Part shown: positions 17,642 to 26,320 of the stretch, piece after piece | How the letters are laid out: every line of letters starts with the position of its first letter | Position numbering within the stretch: the stretch's first letter is position 1 | From: Blastococcus capsensis | GTDB taxonomy: Bacteria; Actinomycetota; Actinomycetes; Mycobacteriales; Geodermatophilaceae | Direction of reading: 5' to 3' | DNA length: 38,119 nt | Assembly (NCBI RefSeq): GCF_030165005.1 | Contig: NZ_JASNNW010000017.1 | Span: 1-38,119, forward strand | Translations under genes and position numbers: made by a program | The notes under the pieces: model-generated | Told to the model about the DNA's origin: nothing | Database searches by the model: none | The model's input: only the letters and a program-made list of their open reading frames with translations

Positions 17642-18100
17642 TTACTGCTGCAGGCCCGGGAAGGCGCGGGTCACCGGCGGCTGCCCGGCCGCGGTCCGCC
17701 AGCCCACGGCGCGGACCTCGGCGGCGCTGAGCACCTCCATCGCCAGTGCCCGGGTGGACCGCTCGACGGCCCCGTCCACGACCCGCACCCAGGCCGCTGC
17801 CACGCCGCCCTCCAGGACGGCGGCGAGGGCGGCTGCGTCGACGGCGGACAGCACCGGGAACGGCAGGGCGTAACCGGCCTCCGGCAGTACCGGGTCGGCA
17901 CCCCGCTCACCGAGCAGGGCGATCAGCGCGTCGCGGATGCCGCGGTGCGCGTCCTCGGCGGCGACCGCGGCCGCACGGGCATCCGTGGGCAGCGCGGCGC
18001 CGACCACGCCGTACCCCCAGACTGCGGCGTGCGCCGCGGCCAGGGCGTCGCTCAACGCAGCGTTCTCGGTGGCCATCGGGGTGTTCTCGTCGTCAGCCAC
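17642..18100 (-). CDS. DUF4439 ferritin-like protein
   Basis: 152 residues, almost entirely alpha-helical and Ala-rich, with H/E pairs spaced as in ferritin-like bundles (ALSDALAAAHAAVWGYG; AAEDAHRGIRDALIALL). This fits DUF4439, a ferritin-like family found upstream of rimP in actinobacteria. Metal binding is possible but the full di-iron ligand set is not evident. The GTG start at 18100 lies 12 bases after the stop of the lipoprotein gene and has GAGAGAA ahead of it, so the two form a minus-strand operon. An internal Met at residue 9 is an alternative start. Confidence 0.75.
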   Translation of the reverse strand: MADDENTPMATENAALSDALAAAHAAVWGYGVVGAALPTDARAAAVAAEDAHRGIRDALIALLGERGADPVLPEAGYALPFPVLSAVDAAALAAVLEGGVAAAWVRVVDGAVERSTRALAMEVLSAAEVRAVGWRTAAGQPPVTRAFPGLQQ

Positions 18101-18112
18101 GGCAGTTCTCTC

Positions 18113-18601
18113 TCATGCCAGGAGGGCCTCGTGTCCGCGCAGGCCTGCTGCGATGGAGGCGAGCAACGCCGCTCGCGCACCGGTCTGGTCCAGGGCGGCG
18201 GTCGCGTGCGAGGTCGCGGCGACGGCGACCTGCGTCCGCAGCCACGCCTGCCCCTGGCCGGGCGCGGGGGCGCCCGGAGGGGCGGTGGCCGAGGACGTGC
18301 TGTCAGGGGCTGCGTCCCGCAGCCGATCGAGCTGCTCCCCTGCCTGGTCGGCCAGTGCGCCGGCCGCCGCCGCGAGGGCAGGGTCGGCCTGGAAGGCGAG
18401 GTCGTAGGCCTGGACCAGGGTCTGCTGCACGGCGACCTGGGCTGCCAGCCCGTCGGCCTGCTCGTCGGTGACGGCGTTCCGCTCGTCGGCCGGCGACGAC
18501 GACGTGCAGCCGGTGACCGCGACCGCCAGGCCGGCCGCGGACACGGTGAGCAGCGTCCGGCGGGTGAACGTCCGTCGGCCGAGGGCGGGGCTGGGAGGCA
18601 T
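18113..18601 (-). CDS. Putative lipoprotein, helical, upstream of DUF4439 gene
   Basis: 162 residues from ATG 18601 (GTG 18604 directly before it is an equal candidate; GAGGA lies upstream). RRTFTRRTLLTVSAAGLAVAVTGC is a signal sequence with twin arginines and a lipobox ending at about Cys32, so it is probably an exported lipoprotein, possibly through Tat. The mature part is Ala/Gln/Asp-rich helix (VAVQQTLVQAYDLAFQADP, VAVAATSHATAALDQTG), similar in style to the DUF4439 partner, with a Pro/Ala/Gly linker near residue 110. Function unknown. It may form a helical bundle with the next gene product. Confidence 0.7.
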   Translation of the reverse strand: MPPSPALGRRTFTRRTLLTVSAAGLAVAVTGCTSSSPADERNAVTDEQADGLAAQVAVQQTLVQAYDLAFQADPALAAAAGALADQAGEQLDRLRDAAPDSTSSATAPPGAPAPGQGQAWLRTQVAVAATSHATAALDQTGARAALLASIAAGLRGHEALLA

Positions 18602-18881
18602 CACCAGCCATCCTCGCAGCCAACCGCTCCCGCAGCCGCTCGTGCGGCGGGTCCGGCGTGCCGGGACCACTGCGCCATCACCGTGGTGCCCATCCGCCGC
18701 ACCGGCCCCGCCGACCGCTGGTGCCCGCGCGGTGCGGCGGCCCTGCGCCGGGCCGGTGGTGCGGGGTGGGCGGTAGCCTGGGCACTTCCCCTCGACTCCG
18801 GTCCGCGACGCAGGTCCACGGCGCCGGACCCGAGGATGTGCGCACGGCATCGTGCGCTCGAGCGAGCCTGAGGAGGCAAGC
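18602..18881. promoter_or_regulatory. Divergent region upstream of the rimP-nusA operon
   Basis: This 280-bp gap holds no gene. A plus-strand GGTAGCCT places a -10 (TAGCCT) at 18774-18779; the same octamer occurs before rpsO (32277-32284), suggesting the same sigma factor. It would give an rimP leader of about 95 nt. No clear -35 is seen. The minus-strand lipoprotein promoter was not recognised. Confidence 0.4.
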
Positions 18882-19520
18882 GTGTCCGCCTCTCGCGGAA
18901 TCCAGCGCAGCGACCCGGCCACCGCCCGTCTGGCCGGCTGGATCGAGCCGGTCGTCGCCGATGCCGGCTACGACCTGGAGGAGCTGGTGGTCACCCCCGC
19001 GGGCCGGCGCAGCGTCGTGCGCGTGGTGGTGGACCGCGACGCAGGTGTGACCCTCGACGACATCGCCGAAGTCAGCCGGGCCGTCAGCGAGGTGCTGGAC
19101 CGCAACGACGACGGCATGGGCCGCACGCCGTACGTGCTGGAGGTGACCAGTCCCGGCGTCGACCGGCCGCTCACCGAAGCGCGCCACTGGCGACGCAACA
19201 CCGGCCGGCTGGTGGCCGTGGCTGCCGGCCCGGCGGGCACCACCGAACAGCTCACCGGTCGGATCACCGCCGTGGAGGACTCGGGAGTGACGCTGGCGGT
19301 CGAGGCCAAGGGCAAGCCAGGAGCGAAGAAGCGCCCGCCCGAGCCGCGGCTGGTGCCGTGGGCGGAGCTGGGCGCCGGGCGGGTGCAGGTGGAGTTCACC
19401 CGCGCCGGCGACAACGACCACGACGAGATCGCCGACGACGACATCGCGCAGGACGACGCCGCTGAGTTCGGGAACCTGGACGGGGCCGAGCTCGCGGACG
19501 ACGACGGAGGAGACAAGTGA
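18882..19520 (+). CDS. rimP: Ribosome maturation factor RimP
   Basis: 212 residues. Needed for assembly of the 30S subunit. GTG 18882 is fixed by AGGAGG at 18871-18876. The N-terminal domain contains GYDLEELVV and [16 protein letters not shown], and the centre has [14 protein letters not shown], the family signature. A C-terminal Sm-like domain follows, with a 40-residue very acidic tail ([16 protein letters not shown]) that goes beyond the usual length. The TGA overlaps the GTG of nusA. First gene of the nusA-infB operon. Confidence 0.94.
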   Translation: MSASRGIQRSDPATARLAGWIEPVVADAGYDLEELVVTPAGRRSVVRVVVDRDAGVTLDDIAEVSRAVSEVLDRNDDGMGRTPYVLEVTSPGVDRPLTEARHWRRNTGRLVAVAAGPAGTTEQLTGRITAVEDSGVTLAVEAKGKPGAKKRPPEPRLVPWAELGAGRVQVEFTRAGDNDHDEIADDDIAQDDAAEFGNLDGAELADDDGGDK

Positions 19521-20668
19521 ACATCGACGTCACGGCGCTCAAGGCGGTCGAGCGCGAGAAGGGCATCCCGGTCGACACGGTGATCGAGGCCCTCGAGACC
19601 GCGCTCGTGACGGCGTACCGGCACGCCGACGGAGCGGCCAAGCACGTGCGCGTGCACGTGGACCGCAAGAGCGGCGAGGTGGCCGTGCTGGCGCAGGAAC
19701 TCGGGCCCGACGGGGAGGTCGTGCGCGAGTGGGACGACACCCCCACCGACTTCGGCCGGATCGCCGCCAGCACCGCCAAGCAGGTCATCGTCCAGCGGCT
19801 GCGGGATGCCGAGCACGAGCAGACCTTCGGCGAGTACGCCGGCAAGGAAGGCGACATCGTCAGCGGGATCGTCCAGGCCGACCAGCGACGCAACGCCAGC
19901 GGGATCGTAATGATCGACATCGGCAAGGTCGAGGCAGTGCTGCCGTCGCCCGAGCAGGTGCCGGGCGAGAGCTATCCCCACGGCAGCCGGATCAAGGCCT
20001 ACGTGGTGGCCGTGTCCCGCACCTTCCGCGGTCCTCAGGTCACCGTGTCGCGCACGCACCCGACCCTGGTGCGCAAGCTCTTCGCCCTGGAGGTTCCCGA
20101 GATCGCCGACGGCAGCGTCGAGATCGTCGCGGTCGCCCGGGAGGCGGGCCACCGGTCGAAGATCGCGGTGCGCACCACGGTGCCCGGGCTCAACGCCAAG
20201 GGGTCCTGCATCGGGCCCATGGGCCAGCGGGTCCGCAACGTGATGAGCGAACTGCACGGCGAGAAGATCGACATTGTCGACTGGTCGGACGACCCGGCAT
20301 CGTTCGTGGCGTCGGCGCTGAGCCCCGCGCGAGTGAGCAGCGCGCAGCTCGTCGACGCTCAGGCCAAGGCGGTGCGGGTGGTCGTCCCCGATTACCAGCT
20401 GTCGCTGGCCATCGGCAAGGAGGGGCAGAACGCCCGCCTCGCCGCCCGGCTCACCGGCTGCCGCATCGACATCCGCAGCGACGCCCAGACCGAGGACGCC
20501 GGCGCAACCCCCTCGCCGGGGATCGGCCGCCCGCCGCTGCGGACGGCGCCGGTGGCTCACCCGACCGGGGGACGCAGCGGCGCTCCCGGAGGCCGCTCCC
20601 CGGCTCCGGGGGGCGGCTCACGCACCGCCCCGCGCCGGGCGGAACAACGCGGCCCGGCCACGCGCTAG
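19517..20668 (+). CDS. nusA: Transcription termination/antitermination factor NusA
   Basis: 383 residues. Binds RNA polymerase and RNA to control pausing, termination and rRNA antitermination. Domain order: N-terminal polymerase-binding domain (1-105), S1 (about 110-180, GDIVSGIVQ), KH1 ([15 protein letters not shown]) and KH2 ([18 protein letters not shown]). It lacks the acidic repeats of Escherichia coli NusA and instead ends in about 60 Arg/Pro/Gly-rich residues. The GTG at 19517 overlaps the rimP stop. Its TAG stop supplies the first bases of a -10-like box for ylxR. Confidence 0.96.
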   Translation: MNIDVTALKAVEREKGIPVDTVIEALETALVTAYRHADGAAKHVRVHVDRKSGEVAVLAQELGPDGEVVREWDDTPTDFGRIAASTAKQVIVQRLRDAEHEQTFGEYAGKEGDIVSGIVQADQRRNASGIVMIDIGKVEAVLPSPEQVPGESYPHGSRIKAYVVAVSRTFRGPQVTVSRTHPTLVRKLFALEVPEIADGSVEIVAVAREAGHRSKIAVRTTVPGLNAKGSCIGPMGQRVRNVMSELHGEKIDIVDWSDDPASFVASALSPARVSSAQLVDAQAKAVRVVVPDYQLSLAIGKEGQNARLAARLTGCRIDIRSDAQTEDAGATPSPGIGRPPLRTAPVAHPTGGRSGAPGGRSPAPGGGSRTAPRRAEQRGPATR

Positions 20669-20671
20669 AGT
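20666..20671 (+). promoter_or_regulatory. Possible internal -10 box for ylxR overlapping the nusA stop
   Basis: TAGAGT starts with the nusA TAG stop codon; five bases later is the ylxR ATG (20677). A ribosome binding site is lacking, so ylxR may be served by a leaderless internal transcript as well as the operon message. Confidence 0.4.
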
Positions 20672-20676
20672 TGCAG

Positions 20677-21060
20677 ATGGCCGAAACGTCGGATCCGGTC
20701 CGCACCTGTGTGGGGTGCCGGAAACGGGCGTCGGTCGACGACCTGCTGCGCGTCGTCGTCGTGGCCGGGGACCTCGTCCCTGATCCACGTCGGCGCCTTC
20801 CCGGTCGCGGTGCCTCGGTGCACCCGACCGCGGAATGCCTGCGCGCGGCGGAGCGACGCCGGGCCTTCTCGCGGGCGCTGCGCACCAGCGCCCCGGTGGA
20901 GGTCGGTCCGCTCCGGTCCTTCGTCCTCGGCGCCTCCTCGGAGGTGTCGGGGGGTAGGACCGGATCGGGCGACAGCAGTTCTCAGTCGGACCGGCACCAG
21001 GCCGGTCCGCACGTCGACAGGACACCGTCGGATGACTCAGCCGTGAAGTTCTCACGATGA
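20677..21060 (+). CDS. ylxR: YlxR (DUF448) RNA-binding protein
   Basis: 127 residues. The family signature TCVGCRKR appears at residues 9-16, followed by [18 protein letters not shown] and a basic helix ([14 protein letters not shown]). YlxR proteins are small nucleic-acid-binding proteins of the nusA operon; in some species they bind RNase P or act in transcription. The conserved part ends near residue 85, leaving about 40 Ser/Asp/Gly-rich residues that exceed the usual length. It lies between nusA and infB as in most Gram-positive genomes. Confidence 0.9.
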   Translation: MAETSDPVRTCVGCRKRASVDDLLRVVVVAGDLVPDPRRRLPGRGASVHPTAECLRAAERRRAFSRALRTSAPVEVGPLRSFVLGASSEVSGGRTGSGDSSSQSDRHQAGPHVDRTPSDDSAVKFSR

Positions 21061-21121
21061 CCATGCGCCACTAACGACGAGGTCGAGCGGGCAAGCCGCC
21101 GGCCTCACCAAGAGGAGACCC

Positions 21122-24055
21122 GTGCCAGGCAAAGCCCGCGTACATGAACTCGCCAAGGAGTTCGGTGTCGACAGCAAGACCGTGCTCGCCACGCTCAAGG
21201 AGCAGGGCGAGTTCGTGAAGTCCGCGTCCTCCACCGTCGAAGCCCCCGTGGCCCGGCGGCTCCGTGAGGCGCTCGGCGCCGCCACCGGCGGCGGCAACGG
21301 TGGGGCCGCGGCCGCTCCGGCCCCCGGTGCTCCGGCCCCCAAGCCGGCCCCATCCGCGCCCGCCGCGCCCGCCGCGCCTTCGGCGCCGGCCGCTGCCGCC
21401 CCGTCGGCCCCCGCTCGGCCCGCGGCTGCCGGTCCACGGCCCGGCCCCCGTCCGCCCGCGCCCCAGGCTCCCGCGCCCCAGGCTCCGGCTGCCCAGGCTC
21501 CGGCGCCCCAGGCTCCGGCTGCCCAGGCTCCGGCTGCCCAGGCTCCGGCTCCGCCGCAGCAGCCAGCCGCTCCGCGTCCGGCCGGTCCGCGGCCCGGCGG
21601 TGCCGCTCCTGGTGGGGCGGCTCCCGGTGGTCCGCGCCCCGGCCCGCGTCCGGCGCCGCGTCCCGGTAACAACCCCTTCAGCAGCGCTCCTCGTCCGGCG
21701 CCCGCCGCCGGTGGCGCGCGTCCCGGCTCGGCAGCGGGCGGTCCCCGTCCTGCGCCGGGCGCCGGCGGCCCGCGTCCGGCGCCCGGTGCCGGTGGTCCGC
21801 GTCCCGCGCCCGGTGGCCCGCGTCCCGGCCCCGGTGCCGGTGGTCCGCGTCCGGCCGCTGGCCCCGGTGGTCCCCGCCCGAACCCGGGCATGATGCCGCA
21901 GCGTCCGTCGCCGGGCATGATGCCCGGCCGTCCGGCTGGTGGCGGCCGTCCCGGTGGCGGCCCCGGTGGTCCCGGTGGCCGTGGCCGCCCGGGTGGTCCC
22001 GGCGGTGGCGGTGGCGGTGGCTTCCGCCCCGGTGGCGGCGGCGGTGCCCCTGGTGCCGGCGCGCCCGCCGGTGGTGGCTTCCGTGGTGGCGGCGGTGGCC
22101 GTGGGCGTGGTCGCGGTGGTTCGGGTGCCGGCACCGCTGGTGCCTTCGGCCGTCCCGGCGGCCGGGGTCCGGTCCGTGGCCGCAAGAGCAAGAAGCAGCG
22201 GCGTCAGGAGTTCGACTCGATGGCGGCGCCCAGCATGGGCGGCGTCAGCCTGCCGCGCGGCAACGGGCAGACCGTCCGGCTGCCCCGCGGCGCCTCGCTG
22301 ACCGACCTGGCCGAGCGCATCAACGCCCAGCCGGCCGCGCTGGTCACCGCCCTGTTCCACCTGGGCGAGATGGTCACCGCGACGCAGTCGGTCAACGACG
22401 AGACGCTGCAGCTGCTCGGTGCCGAGATCGGCTGGATCATCCAGGTCGTCAGCCCCGAGGACGAGGACCGCGAGCTGCTCGAGACCTTCGACCTCACCTT
22501 CGGTGACGAGGAGGGCGACGAGGAGGACTGGTCGTCCCGTCCGCCGGTCGTGACCGTCATGGGTCACGTCGACCACGGGAAGACCAAGCTGCTGGACGCG
22601 ATCCGCGACGCCAACGTCGTGGCACGCGAGGCCGGCGGCATCACCCAGCACATCGGCGCCTACCAGGTCGTCACCGAGCTGGACGGCAACGAGCGGCCGG
22701 TCACCTTCATCGACACCCCGGGTCACGAGTCGTTCACCGCGATGCGTGCCCGCGGCGCGAAGGTCACCGACATCGTCATCCTGGTCGTCGCGGCCGACGA
22801 CGGCGTCATGCCGCAGACGGTCGAGGCGCTCAACCACGCCCAGGCCGCCGAGGTCCCGATCGTGGTCGCGGTGAACAAGGTGGACAAGGAGGGGGCCAAC
22901 CCCGCCAAGATCCGCCAGCAGCTCACCGAGTACGGCCTCGTGGCCGAGGAGTACGGCGGCGAGACCATGTTCGTCGACGTCTCGGCGATCACCCGCCAGG
23001 GCATCGACGACCTGCTCGCGGCGGTCCTGCTGACCGCCGACGCCTCGCTGGACCTGCGCGCGAACACCGAGCAGGACCCGCAGGGTGTCGTGATCGAGGG
23101 CAAGCTGGACAAGGGCCGTGGCCCCGTCGCCACGGTGCTGGTCCAGCGCGGCACGCTGCGCCAGGGCGACTCGATCGTGGCCGGCGACGCCTACGGTCGC
23201 GTCCGGTCGCTGCTCGACGAGCACGGCAACAAGCTGAAGGAAGCCCTCCCGGCCCGCCCCGTGCAGGTCGTCGGGCTCACCTCGGTGCCCCGTGCCGGCG
23301 ACACCTTCCTGGTGGTCGACGAGGACCGGGTGGCACGGCAGATCGCCGACCGTCGCCAGGCCCGCATCCGCAACGCGCAGAACGCCTCCATGCGCAAGCG
23401 GATCAGCCTCGAGGACCTCGACGCCGCGCTCAAGGAGACCCGCCAGCTCAACCTGATCATCAAGGGCGACAACTCGGGCACCGTCGAGGCGCTCGAGGAG
23501 GCGCTGATGAAGATCGAGGTCGACGACGAGATCTCGCTGCGGGTCATCCACCGCGGGGTCGGCGGGATCACCAAGAGCGACATCGACCTCGCGCTGGCCG
23601 ATGACGTCATCGTCCTGGGCTTCAACGTCCGCGCCGAGGGTCAGGCCACCGAGCTCGCCAACCGCGAAGGGGTGGACGTCCGGTACTACACGGTCATCTA
23701 CCAGGCGATCGACGAGATCGAGGCCGCCCTCAAGGGCATGCTCAAGCCGGTCTACGAGGAGGTCCAGCTCGGTACGGCGGAGGTCCGTGAGGTCTTCCGG
23801 GTGCCGAAGATCGGCAACGTCGCCGGTTCGCTGGTCCGCAGCGGCACGATCGTCCGCAACTCGAAGGCCCGTCTCATCCGCGACGGTGCAGTGGTCGCCG
23901 ACAACCTGTCGGTGGATTCCCTCCGCCGGTTCAAGGACGACGCGACCGAGGTCCGCGAGGGCTACGAGTGCGGTATCGGCCTGGGGTCGTTCAACGACAT
24001 CAAGGTCGACGACGTGATCGAGACCTTCGAGATGCGTGAGAAGCCGCGCGACTGA
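21122..24055 (+). CDS. infB: Translation initiation factor IF-2
   Basis: 977 residues. GTPase that brings initiator fMet-tRNA to the 30S subunit. GTG 21122 follows AGAGGAG. After a short IF2-N domain ([19 protein letters not shown]), residues about 60-345 are low-complexity Ala/Pro then Gly/Pro/Arg sequence with repeated pentapeptides. A second IF2-N-like domain follows ([17 protein letters not shown]), then the G domain: G1 GHVDHGKT near residue 480, G2 GGITQHIG, G3 DTPGHESF, G4 NKVDK. Domains II to IV complete the C-terminus ([11 protein letters not shown]). Lengthy disordered N-termini are normal in actinobacterial IF-2. Confidence 0.97.
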   Translation: MPGKARVHELAKEFGVDSKTVLATLKEQGEFVKSASSTVEAPVARRLREALGAATGGGNGGAAAAPAPGAPAPKPAPSAPAAPAAPSAPAAAAPSAPARPAAAGPRPGPRPPAPQAPAPQAPAAQAPAPQAPAAQAPAAQAPAPPQQPAAPRPAGPRPGGAAPGGAAPGGPRPGPRPAPRPGNNPFSSAPRPAPAAGGARPGSAAGGPRPAPGAGGPRPAPGAGGPRPAPGGPRPGPGAGGPRPAAGPGGPRPNPGMMPQRPSPGMMPGRPAGGGRPGGGPGGPGGRGRPGGPGGGGGGGFRPGGGGGAPGAGAPAGGGFRGGGGGRGRGRGGSGAGTAGAFGRPGGRGPVRGRKSKKQRRQEFDSMAAPSMGGVSLPRGNGQTVRLPRGASLTDLAERINAQPAALVTALFHLGEMVTATQSVNDETLQLLGAEIGWIIQVVSPEDEDRELLETFDLTFGDEEGDEEDWSSRPPVVTVMGHVDHGKTKLLDAIRDANVVAREAGGITQHIGAYQVVTELDGNERPVTFIDTPGHESFTAMRARGAKVTDIVILVVAADDGVMPQTVEALNHAQAAEVPIVVAVNKVDKEGANPAKIRQQLTEYGLVAEEYGGETMFVDVSAITRQGIDDLLAAVLLTADASLDLRANTEQDPQGVVIEGKLDKGRGPVATVLVQRGTLRQGDSIVAGDAYGRVRSLLDEHGNKLKEALPARPVQVVGLTSVPRAGDTFLVVDEDRVARQIADRRQARIRNAQNASMRKRISLEDLDAALKETRQLNLIIKGDNSGTVEALEEALMKIEVDDEISLRVIHRGVGGITKSDIDLALADDVIVLGFNVRAEGQATELANREGVDVRYYTVIYQAIDEIEAALKGMLKPVYEEVQLGTAEVREVFRVPKIGNVAGSLVRSGTIVRNSKARLIRDGAVVADNLSVDSLRRFKDDATEVREGYECGIGLGSFNDIKVDDVIETFEMREKPRD
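21458..21547 (+). repeat. Six tandem 15-bp units inside infB
   Basis: Units alternate GCGCCCCAGGCTCCG and GCTGCCCAGGCTCCG, encoding APQAP and AAQAP from residue 113. Being 15 bp, gain or loss of units keeps the frame. A looser GGPRPAPGA repeat follows at about 21740-21880. Confidence 0.85.
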
Positions 24056-24076
24056 CGTCCGCACCTGAGTGGGTAC

Positions 24077-24111
24077 CGCCGCGGCCGGGGAGCACGTCCC
24101 CGGCCGCGGCG
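24077..24111 (+). terminator. Perfect 14-bp hairpin after infB
   Basis: Arms 24077-24090 and 24098-24111 (CGCCGCGGCCGGGG and its complement), loop AGCACGT. The following GTGCCCGCCTTAGG has no T-run. A strong structure that likely ends or protects the infB message before the DUF503 gene. Confidence 0.7.
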
Positions 24112-24148
24112 TGCCCGCCTTAGGGGCAGGAGAGGGGAGGGTGATCCG

Positions 24149-24442
24149 GTGTTCACCGGCTCGCTGACCGTGGACCTGCTGCTGGGTGACGTCCACTCGC
24201 TGAAGGGCAAGCGCGCCGTCGTCCGGCCGATCGTGGCCGAGCTGCGACGCCGCTTCGCCGTCGCCGCCGCCGAGGTGGGTGACCAAGACCTGCACCGCCG
24301 CGTGCAGGTCGGTGTCGCCACCGTGGCAGGGGACGCCGGCCAGGTCACCGACGTGCTGGATGCCTGTGAGCGGTTGCTGGCCGAGCGGCCGGAGGTGACG
24401 CTGCTGGCGACCCACCGGCAGCTGTTCAGCGACACCGATTGA
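24149..24442 (+). CDS. DUF503 (YlxP-like) protein
   Basis: 97 residues starting [28 protein letters not shown], the DUF503 signature (L-KxKRxxxxxI). The domain is a small ferredoxin-like fold found between infB and rbfA in Gram-positive bacteria; its role is unknown, though association with translation genes is constant. GTG 24149 follows GGAGAGGGGAGG. It is followed at four bases by hairpin element copy B. Confidence 0.88.
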   Translation: MFTGSLTVDLLLGDVHSLKGKRAVVRPIVAELRRRFAVAAAEVGDQDLHRRVQVGVATVAGDAGQVTDVLDACERLLAERPEVTLLATHRQLFSDTD

Positions 24443-24446
24443 AGAA

Positions 24447-24509
24447 GGACCCCCGTGCCCCCCACGCCTCGCCAGCTCGGCGCGGGCCCCTGCACGGGGG
24501 CCGTTCCAG
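24447..24509 (+). repeat. Stop-codon hairpin element, copy B
   Basis: GGACCCCCGTGC (24447-24458, A bulged) pairs perfectly with GCACGGGGGCC (24492-24502). The inner stem is CGCC 24465-24468 with GGCG 24479-24482, loop TCGCCAGCTC. The tail GTTCCAG is at 24503-24509. It starts four bases after the DUF503 stop and ends 23 bases before the rbfA ATG. Confidence 0.8.
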
Positions 24510-24531
24510 CCACGAACCTTGGAGGTCCCTG

Positions 24532-25044
24532 ATGGCCGATCCGGCCCGCGCCCGCAAGCTGGCGGTGCGCATCCGTCAGATCGTCTCCGCCGCGATCGAG
24601 TCCCAGATCAAGGACCCCCGCCTGGGCATGGTGACCGTCACCGACGCCCGCGTCACCAGTGACCTCCGCGAGGCGACGGTCTTCTACACCGTCTACGGCG
24701 ACGACACGCAGATCGCCGACTCCGCCAAGGCGCTGGCCAGCGCTACCGGCGTGCTGCGGTCGACCGTCGGGAAGCAGACCGGGATCAAGTTCGTGCCGTC
24801 CCTGGCGTTCGTCGCCGACATCGTCCCGGACACCGCCCGTGAGCTGGAGGAGGCGCTCGAGCGCGCCCGGCACGCCGATGCCGAGCTGGCCCGCGCCCGC
24901 GAGGGTGCCAGCTACGCCGGTGAGGCGGACCCTTACCGCAAGCCTGCGGACGGCGAGGACGACGAGGAGTCCGCCCCGGATCCGGCAGGGCCTGCCGGTG
25001 ACCCGTCCGGCGAGGACCCCGTCGAGAGCAGGAGCGCACGGTGA
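24532..25044 (+). CDS. rbfA: Ribosome-binding factor A
   Basis: 170 residues. A KH-fold protein that matures the 30S subunit and 16S 5' end. [16 protein letters not shown] and [18 protein letters not shown] are the family blocks; [18 protein letters not shown] follows. The ATG at 24532 is set by GGAGG at 24521-24525; the frame is open back to 24439 across the hairpin element but is not used. The last 50 residues are acidic and Pro/Gly-rich, longer than standard RbfA. The stop overlaps the next GTG (GTGA). Confidence 0.95.
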   Translation: MADPARARKLAVRIRQIVSAAIESQIKDPRLGMVTVTDARVTSDLREATVFYTVYGDDTQIADSAKALASATGVLRSTVGKQTGIKFVPSLAFVADIVPDTARELEEALERARHADAELARAREGASYAGEADPYRKPADGEDDEESAPDPAGPAGDPSGEDPVESRSAR

Positions 25045-25283
25045 GCGAAGTCGACCCGGATCCGTACGAGCCGGAGCAGGGGCAGGGCCGGTCGGTCCTG
25101 GGCGGCGCCCCCGTTCCCGACGAGGGCGACCCGACCGACGGCGGCAGGGGCGGCCAGATCGGCGAGGTGCCCAGCATCGCCGCCGACGAGCCCGACGACG
25201 GTGGTCCCGGCTACCCGGTGGGCGGCGGCGACATCACCGAGCACCAGGGCGGTCGGCTGGCCGACCCCGACCCGGGCGCGTGA
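25041..25283 (+). CDS. Small acidic disordered protein between rbfA and nrnA
   Basis: 80 residues. It begins with GTG overlapping the rbfA TGA and ends in a TGA overlapping the nrnA GTG, so it is coupled on both sides and is very probably translated. It is rich in Asp, Glu, Gly and Pro, has no Lys or Cys and no hydrophobic segment ([32 protein letters not shown]). I do not recognise a family. M. tuberculosis, as I recall, has rbfA and nrnA without it. It may simply preserve translational coupling, or be a small acidic partner of an RNA enzyme. Confidence 0.65.
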   Translation: MSEVDPDPYEPEQGQGRSVLGGAPVPDEGDPTDGGRGGQIGEVPSIAADEPDDGGPGYPVGGGDITEHQGGRLADPDPGA

Positions 25284-26320
25284 ACCCCGCGATCCCTGAC
25301 GGGCGCACGGCCGGTGCGCTGGTGACGGCCATCCGGTCCGCGGCCGCGGTGCTCGCCGAGGCCGCGCGGTCCCGCGCGACCGTCGTCCTCTCCGGTCACG
25401 TCCAGCCCGACGCCGACGCGCTCGGCAGCACCCTGGCGCTCGCCGACGGCCTGCGCCGGCGGGGGGCACGGGTGCTGGCGACCTTCCCGGGTCCCTTCAC
25501 GCTGCCGGCCTCTCTCGGCTGGCTCCCGGGCGCCGAGGGGCTGGTGCCCGCCGATGCCGTGCCGTCGTCGCCCGACGTCTTCGTCAGCCTCGATGCGGCG
25601 TCCCCGTCGCGGCTGGGTGAACTGGCGCCCCTGCTGGACCGCGCGGCCACCTCGGTGGTCGTCGACCACCACGCCAGCAACCCCGGGTTCGGGCGGGTGC
25701 GGTTGGTCGACCCCACCGCACCCGCCACGGTGACGCTCGTCGCCGACCTGCTCGACGGTATGGGTGTGCCGCTGGACGCACAGCTGGCCACGTGCCTGTA
25801 CGCCGGCCTGGCGGCGGACACCGGCTCGTTCCGCTTCGGCAGCACCCGGCCCGAGACGCACGAACTCGCGGCGCGCCTGCTCAGCACCGGCATCGACCAT
25901 GCGGCCATCAGCCGCCGCCTGTTCGACACGGCGCCGTTCGGCTGGCTCGGCCTGCTCTCGGTGGTCGCCGGGCGGGCGACGCTGGAACCCGAGGTCGGCG
26001 CCGGCCTGGTCTGGACCTGGTCCAGCACCGCCGAGGCGGCCGAGCACGGCCTGCCCGGCGAGCAGCTGGAGGCGCTGGTCGACGTCATCCGCTCGGCCGA
26101 GGAGGCCGACGTGGCCTGCGTTCTCAAGGGTCAGGACGACGGCTCGTGGTCGGTGTCCCTCCGCTCGCGGGGGGCCACCGACGTGGCCCGCATCGCCATG
26201 GCGCTGGGCGGCGGTGGCCACCGTGCAGCGGCCGGCTACACCTCCCACCTCCACCGCGAGGGCACGGTCGCCACTCTGCGGGCAGCGCTCCACAACCTGT
26301 CGGCCTCCGGCCGACCATGA
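25280..26320 (+). CDS. nrnA: DHH/DHHA1 phosphoesterase (nanoRNase / pAp phosphatase)
   Basis: 346 residues. NrnA-type enzymes degrade short oligoribonucleotides and dephosphorylate pAp. Motif I is GHVQPDADALGS near residue 42, the Asp motif is VSLDAA, motif III VVDHHASN near residue 129 and motif IV ADTGSFRF near 178. The DHHA1 domain ends with GGGGHRAAAGY. It probably uses Mn2+. Some actinobacterial members also cut cyclic dinucleotides (the CnpB activity in mycobacteria). GTG 25280 overlaps the stop of the 80-residue gene, and its own stop overlaps the MATE ATG. Confidence 0.92.
   Translation: MNPAIPDGRTAGALVTAIRSAAAVLAEAARSRATVVLSGHVQPDADALGSTLALADGLRRRGARVLATFPGPFTLPASLGWLPGAEGLVPADAVPSSPDVFVSLDAASPSRLGELAPLLDRAATSVVVDHHASNPGFGRVRLVDPTAPATVTLVADLLDGMGVPLDAQLATCLYAGLAADTGSFRFGSTRPETHELAARLLSTGIDHAAISRRLFDTAPFGWLGLLSVVAGRATLEPEVGAGLVWTWSSTAEAAEHGLPGEQLEALVDVIRSAEEADVACVLKGQDDGSWSVSLRSRGATDVARIAMALGGGGHRAAAGYTSHLHREGTVATLRAALHNLSASGRP

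Noticed and set aside
21458..21880. CRISPR-like periodic repeats
   Set aside because: The units are tandem, without unique spacers, and encode the Pro/Ala linker of IF-2.
21071..24415. Open frame of more than 1,100 codons on the minus strand across infB
   Set aside because: It is antisense to a certain infB, is low-complexity, and arises because high GC at third positions removes stops on the opposite strand.
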